Shown in pieces: positions 26,899 to 33,597 of a stretch of DNA of 61,975 bases. Below the pieces are notes generated by a model. The model was not told where the DNA came from. It ran no database searches and saw nothing but the letters and a program-made list of their open reading frames with translations. Where the stretch lies: positions 1-61,975 of the forward strand of contig CAMAGI010000004.1 in assembly GCA_945833775.1 (NCBI GenBank), read 5' to 3'. The position numbers were made by a program, and so were the translations under genes. Source of the stretch: an uncultured Lachnospiraceae bacterium. GTDB taxonomy: Bacteria; Bacillota; Clostridia; Lachnospirales; Lachnospiraceae. How positions within the stretch are numbered: the first letter of the stretch is position 1; each line of letters begins with the position of its first letter.

Positions 26899-28065
26899 CT
26901 ACAGCATACTTTCCCCCGCAAACTCCGGGGCAATACCGAAATATTGTAACACAGTGGCACCGATGTCGGCAAATGTTTTTCGGGTTCCCAGATTCCTCGG
27001 CTCGACCTTGGCCCCATACATGATAAAAGGGGTGTACTCTCTGGTGTGATCTGTGGTAGCCGTGTACGCCGGGTCACATCCGTGATCCGCCGTCAGCATC
27101 AGGATATCTTCCGGTCCCATCGCCGCCATGATCTCGGGAAGCCTGTGATCAAAATACGTAAGTGCCTCCGCATAGCCGTCAATGTCTCTCCGGTGTCCGT
27201 ACAACATATCGTAGTCCACCAGATTGACAAAGCAGAGTCCCTCAAAATCCGTCTTCAGATACTTAAGCGTCTTCTCGATTCCCTCTTCATTGCCCGATGT
27301 ATACTGCGCCTGGGTGATTCCCTTTCCCGCAAAAATATCCCGGATCTTTCCCACGGCGATCACGCTCTTTCCCGCTTCCTTAAGTTGATCCAGCATGGTC
27401 ACGGCAGGGGGTTCCATGGAGAAATCATGGCGATGGGACGTGCGCACGAAGCTTCCGCCGCAGGGACCGGTAAAGGGCCTTGCAATCACTCTTCCCACGC
27501 CGTGTTCACCCGTCAGGATCTTTCTTGCCATACGGCAGTACTCGTAAAGCTGCTCCACCGGAACAACATCCTCATGAGCCGCAATCTGAAATACGCTGTC
27601 CGCCGAAGTGTAAACGATCAGATCTCCGGTTCTGATATGCTCATCCCCATACTCCTGGATCACTGCGGTACCGGAATAGGGTTTGTTGCACAGAATCCCC
27701 CTGCCCGTCGCCCTGCGAAATGCATCCAGCACCTCCTCGGGAAACCCGTTCGGATATGTGGGCAGAGGCTTGCCGGAGTAAACACCGGCAATCTCCCAAT
27801 GGCCGATCGTCGTGTCCTTCCCCTTCGATGCCTCCGTCATACGGGCAATGCAGGCCTTTCTTGCAAGCGTATCCGACCCCGCAGGCATCTTGCAGTGGAC
27901 GCCTTCTATCTGAAACAATCCCAGGCTTGCCAGATTCTCAACCTGAAACCGGGGGCTTTCGGATACGCTGCCTAGGGTATTCACTCCGATGTCTCCATAG
28001 GCAGCCGCATCCGGCATCTGCCCGATTCCAAAGCTGTCCAGCACAATCAAAAATACTCTTTTCAT
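26899..28065 (-). CDS. deoB: Phosphopentomutase
   Basis: The enzyme interconverts ribose 1- and 5-phosphate (and deoxyribose forms) in nucleoside salvage. The 388-residue length is typical. It begins with the metal-binding MKRVFLIVLDSFGIGQMPDAAAYGD, includes TIGHWEIAG and the later metal site ILMLTADHGCDPAYTATTDHTREYTP. It has its own promoter at 28107-28135 and probably heads deoB-prfC-transglutaminase. The usual companions deoA/deoC or pdp are not in the window. Confidence 0.96.
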   Translation of the reverse strand: MKRVFLIVLDSFGIGQMPDAAAYGDIGVNTLGSVSESPRFQVENLASLGLFQIEGVHCKMPAGSDTLARKACIARMTEASKGKDTTIGHWEIAGVYSGKPLPTYPNGFPEEVLDAFRRATGRGILCNKPYSGTAVIQEYGDEHIRTGDLIVYTSADSVFQIAAHEDVVPVEQLYEYCRMARKILTGEHGVGRVIARPFTGPCGGSFVRTSHRHDFSMEPPAVTMLDQLKEAGKSVIAVGKIRDIFAGKGITQAQYTSGNEEGIEKTLKYLKTDFEGLCFVNLVDYDMLYGHRRDIDGYAEALTYFDHRLPEIMAAMGPEDILMLTADHGCDPAYTATTDHTREYTPFIMYGAKVEPRNLGTRKTFADIGATVLQYFGIAPEFAGESML

Positions 28066-28106
28066 GTATCTTACGTTCCTTTCGCAAACAGATGATTACC
28101 GCCTCT

Positions 28107-28135
28107 ATTTTACCACAACTATCAGTCTATGTAAA
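28107..28135 (-). promoter_or_regulatory. Promoter of deoB
   Basis: On the minus strand TTTACA (28130-28135) and TAAAAT (28107-28112) are exactly 17 bases apart, and TGG before the -10 adds an extended element. It lies in the 80-base gap between spoIIIAH and deoB, about 40 bases before the deoB ATG. Confidence 0.65.
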
Positions 28136-28145
28136 ATATGCAATC

Positions 28146-28901
28146 TTAATCCTGCTGCACCACGGTACTGATGATAATATTCTCTGCCGGAATCTCGGTT
28201 TTGCGCTTCACGATATCTTCGATCTGAGCCCTCTGCACATCGGACAATTCCGATGCGTTTACGACGACATCCGCAGCGTTTCCGTTGATACTCACCACCA
28301 CATCACTAAAGCCTTTTGCCTCCAGCAGGATCTCCGCAGCAGCCTCCTTCTCGGCCACCTGCGTCATGCGCACCATGGTGTCCACAGCCTCCTGCTTCTG
28401 GCTGTCCGTAAGACCGTTGCTCTCAATAATCTCCATCAGCGTTTCCTTGTTTTTTGCTCTGGTCTGCTCCTTTATCAGTTTGGCTTCCGAGAGAATCGCC
28501 TCCCCCGAAGCACTGGTAAATACCGCATCTCCGGGAATCTCACCGGCATCCGGCGTGGCGATGGTATCGGATGCATTCAGCGTGTCGGTGTTTTCCAGAA
28601 CACTCTCCATGCCCTCCGTCAGATAGTCATCCGTGATCACAGTCTGATCGGTGTCAAGGCTTTCAATTTCGGTCAGTCCGGTATTGATCAAATCCTCCTC
28701 CGAAAGCTCCAACAAACCATCCAATGTGTAGTTTTCCGTGATGATGTCGGAAGAATCCACGGCTGTCGAGGGTAAATCATCATTCACTGTCAAATAGTCC
28801 TCATCCAGTTTGGTATCCGCAAACTGCAGGTACCCTGCGATTGCAATCATAATGGCAAGTGCGGTAATCATAAGTTGGTTTTTCTTGATTAAACTTTTCA
28901 C
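28146..28901 (-). CDS. spoIIIAH: Stage III sporulation protein AH
   Basis: This mother-cell membrane protein binds SpoIIQ of the forespore across the intermembrane space in the feeding-tube channel. The 251-residue product has an N-terminal membrane segment (about 8-25), an acidic linker, and the YscJ/FliF-like ring-building domain at the C-terminus (ETLMEIIESNGLTDSQKQEAVDTMVRMTQVAEKE, then LLEAKGFSDVVVSINGNAADVVV). It starts with GTG; GGGAG lies six bases upstream. A sigma-E-type promoter directly precedes it. Confidence 0.95.
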   Translation of the reverse strand: MKSLIKKNQLMITALAIMIAIAGYLQFADTKLDEDYLTVNDDLPSTAVDSSDIITENYTLDGLLELSEEDLINTGLTEIESLDTDQTVITDDYLTEGMESVLENTDTLNASDTIATPDAGEIPGDAVFTSASGEAILSEAKLIKEQTRAKNKETLMEIIESNGLTDSQKQEAVDTMVRMTQVAEKEAAAEILLEAKGFSDVVVSINGNAADVVVNASELSDVQRAQIEDIVKRKTEIPAENIIISTVVQQD

Positions 28902-28933
28902 TGTACTCTCCCTTTTTTCAGATTCGTTACTCC

Positions 28934-28962
28934 ATTGTATGAGCCCCGGGAAACGGATATGA
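28934..28962 (-). promoter_or_regulatory. Sigma-E-type promoter before spoIIIAH
   Basis: On the minus strand TCATATC (28956-28962) is followed after 14 bases by CATACAAT (28934-28941). The known sigma-E consensus is KMATATT, 14-15 bases, CATACAHT; this site matches 6 of 7 and 8 of 8 positions. It lies in the 93-base gap between spoIIIAG and spoIIIAH, 33 bases before the spoIIIAH start. It would give SpoIIIAH a separate mother-cell supply. Confidence 0.6.
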
Positions 28963-28994
28963 CAGCCCCGATGCGGAAGTCCGCAAACACTCTG

Positions 28995-29672
28995 TTACCT
29001 GCCCGCATCCATTTTGACAACTTTTACCTTGTGCGCCTCCACGCGAAACAGGGCTTGAACAATCTCCGTAATCTCCTTATTCACGTTCCCCGTCCCCGCG
29101 CCCTGGGCGACCACCAGAACCCCCTCCACCTGCGGCTTAAGAGTCTTGATCACATAGGGTTCGCTGGAGGATCCATCGCTCTTATAGACTGTGCTCTCGG
29201 ACAGATCCGACTGGAGTACACTTCTCGTCCCTCCCTGGGAATCCTGTTCGGTGGTGGTTGAGCGCACCGCCGGCTGATCCTTTTCCACCACCAATTCCTC
29301 GGAAGCACGAAGGGTGATCATCACCTTCACCTTTCCGACCCCTTCCATTCCCGACAGGCTTTCCTCCAGACGTTTCTCCAGTGTTTCGGCATAGTCTGTT
29401 TCCCCCTGCCCGTAATAAGTCTTCGCGGTAAGATCCGAAAGTGCGGACCCGGAAAGATCCGTTGTCCGATTTTCGGCGATTCCGGTGGAAGTTGCCTGAC
29501 TCTCTTCTTTTGCACCGCTCCCGCGGGTGGGTATGGCGACAATAAACAAGAGGATCCCGCACAGGATCATCACCAGAAGATTATCCTTGCGAAGGAACTT
29601 TCGCCACTCGATTTCTTTCCGGACGGGATACTCCATCCGCCTGTTCTGCCCATTCCTTTCCTGCTCTGCCAT
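28995..29672 (-). CDS. spoIIIAG: Stage III sporulation protein AG
   Basis: SpoIIIAG forms a large ring in the channel between mother cell and forespore. The 225-residue product has one membrane segment (about 32-50, LLVMILCGILLFIVAIPT), a linker and the ring-building domain (YAETLEKRLEESLSGMEGVGKVKVMITLRASEE, VEGVLVVAQGAGTGNVNKEITEIVQALFRVEAHKVKVVKM). The frame opens at 29792 and overlaps spoIIIAF, but the ATG at 29670-29672 has GGAGGG five bases upstream. Confidence 0.95.
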   Translation of the reverse strand: MAEQERNGQNRRMEYPVRKEIEWRKFLRKDNLLVMILCGILLFIVAIPTRGSGAKEESQATSTGIAENRTTDLSGSALSDLTAKTYYGQGETDYAETLEKRLEESLSGMEGVGKVKVMITLRASEELVVEKDQPAVRSTTTEQDSQGGTRSVLQSDLSESTVYKSDGSSSEPYVIKTLKPQVEGVLVVAQGAGTGNVNKEITEIVQALFRVEAHKVKVVKMDAGR

Positions 29673-29694
29673 GACGCCCTCCGTCCTTTTGGAA

Positions 29695-30147
29695 TTACTG
29701 TCCGATCTGCACCTTCCCGACCTGCTCCACCGCAGGAATCCGGATGGCACTCTCTCCGACTTCTTTCTGTTCCCGGCCTTCTTTTTCGTCACCGCTTAAG
29801 GCCTCATTTTTTTCCTGTTCCTCCCGGTACTGTCTCTGTGCCTTCTGCGCCAATTCCTCGCGGATTTGCGAAAGACGCATTTCATCCGCACGAAACTCCC
29901 CCGCATTCCACATTTCTCCTTCTAATACGGACACTTTATCCGGGACGCTCTCCCATTGCCCACCTGCTTTCTCCACCCGGTTCAGCTTCTTTCCGATGGG
30001 AACCAGAAATTGCAAAAGGATCATGGTGCTGGCGAGCAGACGCAGATATTTCTCATAACTCTCCCGGGGTCTGAAATGGACCAGCACCTGCGTGCAAATC
30101 AAAAAAACACCGATTTTCCCGATACACTCTATCAATTCTCCCCGCAT
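29695..30147 (-). CDS. spoIIIAF: Stage III sporulation protein AF
   Basis: The 150-residue product has two N-terminal membrane segments (about 10-25 and 35-52, with the RPRESYEKYLRLLASTMILLQFLVPI pattern) and a charged, helical cytoplasmic or periplasmic tail. It is a component of the SpoIIIA channel apparatus. The ATG directly follows the spoIIIAE TGA stop, with AGGGGA seven bases upstream. The C-terminal conserved part is short compared with the roughly 200-residue Bacillus protein. Confidence 0.9.
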   Translation of the reverse strand: MRGELIECIGKIGVFLICTQVLVHFRPRESYEKYLRLLASTMILLQFLVPIGKKLNRVEKAGGQWESVPDKVSVLEGEMWNAGEFRADEMRLSQIREELAQKAQRQYREEQEKNEALSGDEKEGREQKEVGESAIRIPAVEQVGKVQIGQ

Positions 30148-31203
30148 TCAAAATCCCCTGTTCGTCGATGCCGCTACCACCGCAACGGCAATCAAAAATA
30201 AAAGTACAGCAGTTCCCGTGGTCCGAAACAGCAACAGTCCTGCCTCACCTACCCGGTCCACACATCCGGTCAGGCGCTTATCGCTGACAATCCCCATAAG
30301 CGCTGCTGCAGCTTTCAGCGTGACCGCTGTCATCAGAATCTGCAAAAGCGGTGCGCAGCATAACAATAACAGCAGTAACAGGATGGTAAGTCCGACACTG
30401 TTTTTGATGACTATGGCGGATCCCAGAAGGAGCTGTGTCACACCGTCGGCAGCATTTCCGATTCCCGGTATGGCGGACACCGCCTTCTGCAGGGTATTGG
30501 ATTTCACAGAATCAATCACGGGTGTTATTATATTTTGAAAAAAACTGATTCCCGTGACCGCGCCGATGGCTCCTTTCAGAATCCAGCCGACTGCTTTTTT
30601 GAGAAGCTCTGTCATGAGAGTCAGCTTTTCCTCCATCCAGATACCATTCAGGACGGACAGCATAAAGAAGCTGTAGACAAGCGGCAGACAGATGCCCGCC
30701 AGGAGTCTCTGCACACCATAGATCCCCCACATCAGAACCTGCCCCGCAGCTCCTGCCGTTACACTCCCCGATGAAATTCCGACCGCCACCAGGTAAAGGG
30801 GCGCCAAAAGACGCACGAACAGGACGATATTTTCCATCGCATCCGCGGCTGCCTCAGCGGCTTGTGTATAACACCCAAAAACCACGGTCATCATGCAAAG
30901 ATACATAAAATAAAAGCTCAGATCCGCGACTTGATGTCTGTCAAACACCTCGATGAAATGAGACATCATTGCCGCTGCCACTCCGAGCACAAAAATCCAG
31001 ATCATTATTTTGCGTATTGCTGCAAATTCACCGACAAAGCTGTACAGAACATCTCTTCCGACCGCCTCCGCAGCCCCTTTCAGATCCCCGCCCGCGATCT
31101 GCCTGACCAGTTCTTCCAGAGAAACGTCGTATTCCGGAAAAAGTTCCGCAAGTCCGCGTCCCAGCTTGTCCATATCCATTTCACTCCATATTACATTCTC
31201 CAC
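30148..31203 (-). CDS. spoIIIAE: Stage III sporulation protein AE
   Basis: This 351-residue polytopic protein of the SpoIIIA apparatus has about eight membrane segments and conserved stretches such as SVLNGIWMEEKLTLMTELLKKAVGWILKGAIGAVTGISFFQNIITPVIDSVKSNTLQ. No cleavable signal peptide is evident, unlike the Bacillus protein. The GTG at 31203 has GGGAGG ten bases upstream; an ATG at 31179 with GGAG four bases upstream is an equally good start and would shorten the protein by eight residues. Confidence 0.93.
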   Translation of the reverse strand: MENVIWSEMDMDKLGRGLAELFPEYDVSLEELVRQIAGGDLKGAAEAVGRDVLYSFVGEFAAIRKIMIWIFVLGVAAAMMSHFIEVFDRHQVADLSFYFMYLCMMTVVFGCYTQAAEAAADAMENIVLFVRLLAPLYLVAVGISSGSVTAGAAGQVLMWGIYGVQRLLAGICLPLVYSFFMLSVLNGIWMEEKLTLMTELLKKAVGWILKGAIGAVTGISFFQNIITPVIDSVKSNTLQKAVSAIPGIGNAADGVTQLLLGSAIVIKNSVGLTILLLLLLLCCAPLLQILMTAVTLKAAAALMGIVSDKRLTGCVDRVGEAGLLLFRTTGTAVLLFLIAVAVVAASTNRGF

Positions 31204-31209
31204 GTCCTG

Positions 31210-31599
31210 TCAGCCTCCCATCTGCCGGATCTGCGCAATCACCGCAAAAAGGATGGGCAGCCCGCAAAAAAGAACCGAGAGTTTGCCCAGGATCTCCATC
31301 TGATCCGCCACCGTGTTCATTCCGGCATCCTTACAGATACCGGCTGCAAATTCACAAATATAGGTAATTCCCAGCACCTTCAAAAGCACTGCCAAATACT
31401 CTTCACTCTCGCCCAAATACGAACGAATCTGCTCAAACTGAGACATCACAGCTGCCAGTTTGTTCAGCACAAAAGAAAAAATCAGTATACCGACCGCAAA
31501 GCCGATATACAGAGCGTATTCCGGATTCTTTGTCCTGAATTGCAAGGCAATCATCACACCGCAGATTGCCAGCATACTCACCTTAATAATGTCTGCCAT
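31210..31599 (-). CDS. spoIIIAD: Stage III sporulation protein AD
   Basis: This 129-residue protein has four predicted membrane segments (about 4-20, 29-50, 65-85 and 105-125), with motifs GITYICEFAAGICKDAG and QMEILGKLSVLFCGLPIL typical of SpoIIIAD. It is paired with SpoIIIAC, to which it is distantly related, in the membrane part of the channel. GGGGTGG precedes the ATG closely. Confidence 0.95.
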   Translation of the reverse strand: MADIIKVSMLAICGVMIALQFRTKNPEYALYIGFAVGILIFSFVLNKLAAVMSQFEQIRSYLGESEEYLAVLLKVLGITYICEFAAGICKDAGMNTVADQMEILGKLSVLFCGLPILFAVIAQIRQMGG

Positions 31600-31608
31600 T
31601 TCCCACCC

Positions 31609-31803
31609 CTACAATGCAAACAGAGTCTGTATGGTTTCAAACAACTCATAAATATAGGGTACAATCCACGTAAGCACCAGAATTAAACCAGCCAGGCTGA
31701 TGAGAAATGCCTGCTCCGCTCTCCCGCTGTGCTTTAACACCTGATCCAGTATGGTAATTAAAATTCCCACCGCCGCAATTTTAAAGATGAGACTTACTCC
31801 CAT
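31609..31803 (-). CDS. spoIIIAC: Stage III sporulation protein AC
   Basis: This 64-residue protein has two membrane segments, begins MGVSLIFKIAAVGILITILDQVLK and contains GRAEQAFLISLAGLILVL, the family signature. The frame extends upstream into spoIIIAB (to 31851), but ATG at 31801-31803 gives the normal family length; a GGAGGAAGGGCGG purine stretch lies upstream. Confidence 0.94.
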   Translation of the reverse strand: MGVSLIFKIAAVGILITILDQVLKHSGRAEQAFLISLAGLILVLTWIVPYIYELFETIQTLFAL

Positions 31804-31834
31804 GAATGCCGCCCTTCCTCCGTTTGACTTTCTC

Positions 31835-32353
31835 TCACAGCAGAAGCACAATCAGAAACATTCCGCTCAGTGCCCCCAGTCCGACTGCCACTCTGCTCTT
31901 TTCCTGTCTGTCCTCTTCCAGCTGCTTCTGAATGCCCGAGAGTGTTTCCACACCTTTGCGCAGAGTAAAAAGCTGCAATCTGCTGTCCGCAGGGCTTTCC
32001 TTTTCAAAACACGAAAGAAAAGCTGCTCTGTCCTCCTCTGCCAAAGCAGTCTGCTGTAACGCCTTCCCCATACAGTACAAGAATACCTGACCGAACGCCA
32101 CTCCCCTGTTACATTCCATCTCAGTGTTCACGCTGGAAAGCCCCTCCCGATAGGGCGAGGGAAAATGCTCCGCCGCCTGAGCACAGCACTCCGGCAGCGT
32201 GAAACGGGCATATTCAATTCCACTCATCAATTCTTCCAGAATGCTCTGTAAAATCATGAGATCCCGTATCCGTTCGCATAGCCTTTGTCGCCAATACACT
32301 CCCATTCCCAGACATCCTGTCCCAATCATAATCGCTCCAATTATCCGCAGCAT
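31835..32353 (-). CDS. spoIIIAB: Stage III sporulation protein AB
   Basis: The 172-residue product has an N-terminal membrane segment (MLRIIGAIMIGTGCLGMGVY), the family motif RIRDLMILQSILEELMSGIEYARFTLPE and a C-terminal hydrophobic segment (LGALSGMFLIVLLL). It is thought to organise the SpoIIIAA ATPase at the membrane, like type II secretion GspF proteins. The chosen ATG at 32351-32353 has AGGAG five bases upstream; the frame itself stays open to 32581. The start lies 140 bases inside spoIIIAA. Confidence 0.94.
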   Translation of the reverse strand: MLRIIGAIMIGTGCLGMGVYWRQRLCERIRDLMILQSILEELMSGIEYARFTLPECCAQAAEHFPSPYREGLSSVNTEMECNRGVAFGQVFLYCMGKALQQTALAEEDRAAFLSCFEKESPADSRLQLFTLRKGVETLSGIQKQLEEDRQEKSRVAVGLGALSGMFLIVLLL

Positions 32354-33284
32354 AAATCTCCTCTTCCCCGTACACCCTTTTGACAACCGGCTTCCCGTCC
32401 TCTTTTCCCAAAAGAAGAATGTGTCGAAATAAGCGCTCCTGCCACAGCTGCATTGCGCCGCTTCTTCGAAAGAATGAGTCCGGTGCATCTGCGTGAGCTG
32501 TGGCCAGAATCCGGCACCCGCAGGCAGCCGCAGACAAAAGCGCACGAAAATCATCACTTCCTCCCAACTCGTCAACCGCAATGACCTGCGGGGACATGGA
32601 GCGCAACAAAAGCATCATTCCCAATGCCTTCGGACACGCATCCAACACATCCGTACGCATGCCGAGGTCATTCTGCGGAACACCCAAAAATGCGCCCGCC
32701 AATTCACAACGCTCGTCCACAACGCCCACACTCATTCCCGCCCCATATGGATTGCCGTTGGAAACCTGACGGATTAAATCCCGAAGCAGGGTTGTCTTGC
32801 CGCATCCGGGAGGAGACAGGATCAGAAGATTTCCCGGCACTCCTTTCTCATAAATGTAGGGCAGCACAGTATCTGCCGCTCCGGGCACCTCATGGGATAT
32901 TCGGATATTCAGGAAACTAATCTGTTTGATGGTCTTAATCTCACCATCCGGGTTTAGGACCGCCTGTCCGGCCAGACCCACTCTGTGACCGCCCGGGACT
33001 GTGATAAATCCCTGTCGAATTTCATCCTCAAAGGCATACACGGAATAATGACAAATGTGCTGCACCAGCGCCTGGATTTCCTCCTGGGTCACACACCTGG
33101 CCCGCTCCTTATGCAGGGTCAAAATTCCGGACCGGTCTACCATCAGTTCCCGCCCGTTCTCCACCAGAAGGATCGGTCTTCCAACCCGTAGCCTGATTTC
33201 AGACAACCGCTCTTCCCGTATGGAGATTCCGGACCAGAACGGACGCAGCGCTGCCGGAAACAATTGTAAGATACTGGCTTCCAC
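32214..33284 (-). CDS. spoIIIAA: Stage III sporulation protein AA (ATPase)
   Basis: This is the AAA/GspE-like ATPase of the SpoIIIA channel. The 356-residue product has Walker A SPPGCGKTTLLRDLI (about 155-170), an arginine-rich segment with VGVVDERCELAGAF, and Walker B QVIAVDELGGSDD. The usual family end corresponds to about residue 310 (KRVYGEEEIYA). Beyond it, a polar tail of about 46 residues overlaps the start of spoIIIAB by 140 bases. The start is GTG at 33282-33284 with GGGGGA nearby. It is the first gene of the spoIIIAA-AH operon. Confidence 0.95.
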   Translation of the reverse strand: MEASILQLFPAALRPFWSGISIREERLSEIRLRVGRPILLVENGRELMVDRSGILTLHKERARCVTQEEIQALVQHICHYSVYAFEDEIRQGFITVPGGHRVGLAGQAVLNPDGEIKTIKQISFLNIRISHEVPGAADTVLPYIYEKGVPGNLLILSPPGCGKTTLLRDLIRQVSNGNPYGAGMSVGVVDERCELAGAFLGVPQNDLGMRTDVLDACPKALGMMLLLRSMSPQVIAVDELGGSDDFRALLSAAACGCRILATAHADAPDSFFRRSGAMQLWQERLFRHILLLGKEDGKPVVKRVYGEEEIYAADNWSDYDWDRMSGNGSVLATKAMRTDTGSHDFTEHSGRIDEWN

Positions 33285-33304
33285 GTGATCGTCCCCCTTA
33301 TCAG

Positions 33305-33312
33305 AATATATG
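33305..33312 (-). promoter_or_regulatory. Possible sigma-E -10 element before spoIIIAA
   Basis: CATATATT on the minus strand matches the sigma-E -10 consensus CATACAHT at 7 of 8 positions and lies 20 bases before the GTG start of spoIIIAA, downstream of the terminator at 33342-33376. No good -35 box is found at 14-15 bases. The position is where an operon promoter must lie, which is the main argument. Confidence 0.35.
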
Positions 33313-33341
33313 AGGACAGGTTCCCGATCAGAACCCGGAAA

Positions 33342-33376
33342 TAAAAAAAGCCCTGTATCCGTTCCCGGATACAGGG
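33342..33376 (-). terminator. Rho-independent terminator
   Basis: CCCTGTATCCG (33351-33361) and CGGATACAGGG (33366-33376) form a perfect 11-bp stem with a four-base loop. On the minus strand it is followed by seven T residues (33343-33349). It ends the transcript of the small cysteine-rich gene at 33407-33577 and separates it from spoIIIAA. Confidence 0.88.
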
Positions 33377-33406
33377 TTCTTCAAGGCAATTTCTCATCTC
33401 TGCCAC

Positions 33407-33577
33407 TTATCGCTGTTCTTTAAGATCCCGGTCAGCCTGACGGTCACACCGTCCGCTACACCCCTGACACTTCATACCGCACGAAAGCGATTTCCCCTGC
33501 TTTCTGCAGCGCACCATACTCATGATGATCCCGCATACCACCACCAATAAAATTGCTCCGACAACAATGGTTCCCAT
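33407..33577 (-). CDS. Small FeoB-associated-type Cys-rich membrane protein
   Basis: This 56-residue protein begins MGTIVVGAILLVVVCGIIMS, one membrane segment, followed by KQGKSLSCGMKCQGCSGRCD with four cysteines. The hydrophobic start, the KxGKSLSCG motif and the spaced cysteines are the pattern of the P12 / FeoB-associated Cys-rich membrane protein family, normally encoded next to feoB. TAGGAG lies six bases before the ATG, and a strong terminator follows the stop. No feoA or feoB is visible in the window. A metal-related role is inference from the family. Confidence 0.8.
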   Translation of the reverse strand: MGTIVVGAILLVVVCGIIMSMVRCRKQGKSLSCGMKCQGCSGRCDRQADRDLKEQR

Positions 33578-33597
33578 GTTCTGCTCCTACTCCTAAT

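Noticed and set aside
30148-31203. Truncated spoIIIAE because a signal peptide is missing
   Set aside because: All conserved membrane segments are present and many clostridial homologues start shorter. The gene is judged intact.
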